Assembly: GCA_027063215.1 (NCBI GenBank)
Contig: JAMOSE010000188.1
Coordinates: forward strand, 1-5,190
Length of the DNA: 5,190 nt
DNA from: Sulfurimonas sp.
Lineage (GTDB): Bacteria > Campylobacterota > Campylobacteria > Campylobacterales > Sulfurimonadaceae
Direction of reading: 5' to 3'
Of this stretch, positions 4,096-5,190 are shown in pieces. The notes under the pieces are model-generated. The model saw nothing but the letters and a program-made list of their open reading frames with translations. It ran no database searches and had not been told where the DNA came from. Position 1 is the stretch's first letter. The number at the start of each line of letters is the position of its first letter. Position numbers and translations under genes: made by a program.

Positions 4096-5136
4096 ATGAA
4101 GCAAAACAATGAATTTCCAACATTCCCAGCAGGATGCAAGTCACTACTTTGTAAATACTTAACGAAAGAAATTTTCGAAGAACTCAAAGATAAAAAAACA
4201 AAAAATGGTTTTACTTTAGCAGATGCTATCCATTCAGGTGTAGTTAATCCAGATAGTGGCATAGGTGTTTATGCCGGTGATTTGGAATCTTATACTCTTT
4301 TTGCAAAACTTTTTGATCCAATCATTCAAGAGTATCATGGTTTTTCCTCTGAAGATAAACACAAGAGTAATCTCAACCCTGATGACTTAGATGCTCCAAA
4401 TTTAGACCCTGATGGAGAGTATATTGTTTCGACACGTATTAGAGTTGGACGAAATGTTGCAGATTTTCCTTTAGGACCTGCAATAACAAGAGAGCAGAGA
4501 AATGAGATAGAAAAAAATGTTTCTCAGTCGCTTCAAGCTATGTCAGGAGATCTTGCAGGACAGTATTACCCGCTAAAAGGGATGAGTGATGATGTAAAAA
4601 CAGCACTTATTGCAGATCATTTTTTATTTAAAGCAGGAGATAGATTTCTTGAAGCAGCTGGATTAAATCGTGATTGGCCAGAGGGAAGAGGTATATATCA
4701 TAACGATGAAAAAACATTTTTAGTCTGGATTAATGAAGAGGATCAACTTCGTATAATCTCTATGCAAATGGGAGGCAATATTTTAGAAGTATTTACACGA
4801 CTCTCGTCTGCCATTAAAGAGATAGAAAAGAAAGTTGCTTTTTCTTATAGTGAACACTTAGGGTACATCACAAGTTGTCCAACAAATCTTGGTACGGCTA
4901 TGCGTGCAAGTGTGCATATTAAACTACCAAAACTTGCACAAGATATGTCCGCTTTTAAAGCTATTACAGATAAACATTTTCTGCAAATTCGTGGAATTCA
5001 CGGAGAACACTCAGAGAGTGAAGGCGGTATTTACGATATAAGCAACAAAAGAAGATTAGGCGTTACAGAAGTTGAGTGTGTACAAGATATGATAAATGGA
5101 GTAAAAGAGCTTATAGCTAAAGAAAAATCTTTATAG
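4096..5136 (+). CDS. Arginine kinase (ATP:guanido phosphotransferase, phosphagen kinase)
   Basis: Reversibly transfers phosphate between ATP and a guanidino compound, here most likely L-arginine, to store phosphoarginine as a cytoplasmic energy buffer. The 346-aa length is close to the roughly 356 aa of arthropod enzymes. The all-helical N-domain covers about 1-95 and the catalytic domain about 108-340. Compared by eye with Limulus arginine kinase, these are conserved: the guanidino-specificity loop SGIGVY (54-59); ATP-phosphate arginines R114, R116, R219, R270 and R299; H175; substrate carboxylate E215 in NEED; reactive C261 in CPTNLGT (261-267); E304 in the mobile loop GEHSESEGG; and the D53/R183 pair of the substrate-closing network. 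No residue known to be essential is missing. ATG 4096 has AAGGA (4085-4089) six bases upstream and its own promoter. It is divergent from mnmD, with no arginine-metabolism gene in view. Such enzymes are common in animals and patchy in bacteria (for example Desulfotalea psychrophila), so lateral origin is likely. Arginine is inferred as substrate from the loop and Glu/Cys set. Confidence 0.95.
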   Translation: MKQNNEFPTFPAGCKSLLCKYLTKEIFEELKDKKTKNGFTLADAIHSGVVNPDSGIGVYAGDLESYTLFAKLFDPIIQEYHGFSSEDKHKSNLNPDDLDAPNLDPDGEYIVSTRIRVGRNVADFPLGPAITREQRNEIEKNVSQSLQAMSGDLAGQYYPLKGMSDDVKTALIADHFLFKAGDRFLEAAGLNRDWPEGRGIYHNDEKTFLVWINEEDQLRIISMQMGGNILEVFTRLSSAIKEIEKKVAFSYSEHLGYITSCPTNLGTAMRASVHIKLPKLAQDMSAFKAITDKHFLQIRGIHGEHSESEGGIYDISNKRRLGVTEVECVQDMINGVKELIAKEKSL

Positions 5137-5160
5137 AAAGATAGTATAGAAATGAGGATT

Positions 5161-5187
5161 TAATTAATGGCTTTTAGCCATTAATTA
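5161..5187 (+). terminator. 12-bp hairpin after the arginine kinase gene (candidate terminator)
   Basis: TAATTAATGGCT (5161-5172), loop TTT, and AGCCATTAATTA (5176-5187) pair perfectly over 12 bp, 24 bases after the stop at 5134-5136. The position suits a terminator, but the stem is AT-rich and the window ends three bases later (CAA) without showing a T tract, so intrinsic termination cannot be confirmed. The minus strand also lacks a T tract after the hairpin. Confidence 0.5.
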
Positions 5188-5190
5188 CAA

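Noticed and set aside
4047..4262. Minus-strand 71-codon ORF over the arginine kinase start
   Set aside because: It overlaps the TATAAT box, leader and N-terminal domain of a well-supported gene and has no recognisable family.
5167..5184. Five-codon ORF (MAFSH) with a GAGGA upstream
   Set aside because: It is produced by the palindromic hairpin itself and is too short to be supported as a gene.

Overview
The window looks like a chromosomal piece of a Campylobacterota (Epsilonproteobacteria) member, probably a free-living Sulfurimonas- or Sulfurovum-like sulfur oxidiser. This rests on the AT-rich composition, T-rich promoters with a clear -10 and no good -35, tightly packed genes, and the style of the Sel1, RecQ and MnmD proteins. 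No gene here fixes the genus, so the assignment is an inference.

Layout. Positions 1-519 (+) hold the 3' part of a Sel1-repeat protein. Its stop codon overlaps the ribosome binding site of ribE (529-1149, +), the riboflavin synthase alpha chain, so the two are probably co-transcribed and perhaps translationally coupled. A palindrome followed by a T run (1155-1176) closes this unit. The gap 1150-1415 has no ordinary gene but is densely self-complementary. I count at least eight helices between 1184 and 1400, including a 15-bp long-range stem and a GCAA-capped hairpin. Inside lies an 18-codon hydrophobic ORF (1299-1355) with a near-perfect Shine-Dalgarno buried in a stable hairpin. This is the most unusual part of the window: a candidate structured RNA, type I toxin mRNA or leader-peptide switch that I cannot assign to a known family.

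Next is a complete RecQ helicase (1416-3191, +). Motif 0 lies upstream of the first conventional start codon, so the likely initiation codon is a rare ATC at 1416. On the opposite strand, mnmD (3171-3947, -), a stand-alone tRNA U34 modification methyltransferase, converges on recQ with a 21-bp overlap of coding ends. A short divergent promoter region (3948-4095) separates mnmD from an arginine kinase (4096-5136, +). That kinase keeps essentially every catalytic residue known from arthropod arginine kinase and is an animal-type phosphagen kinase in a bacterial setting. A 12-bp perfect hairpin (5161-5187) follows it at the edge of the window.

The genes do not form one pathway: flavin synthesis, DNA repair, tRNA modification and energy buffering sit side by side. 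The two accessory-looking elements are the structured region before recQ and the arginine kinase.
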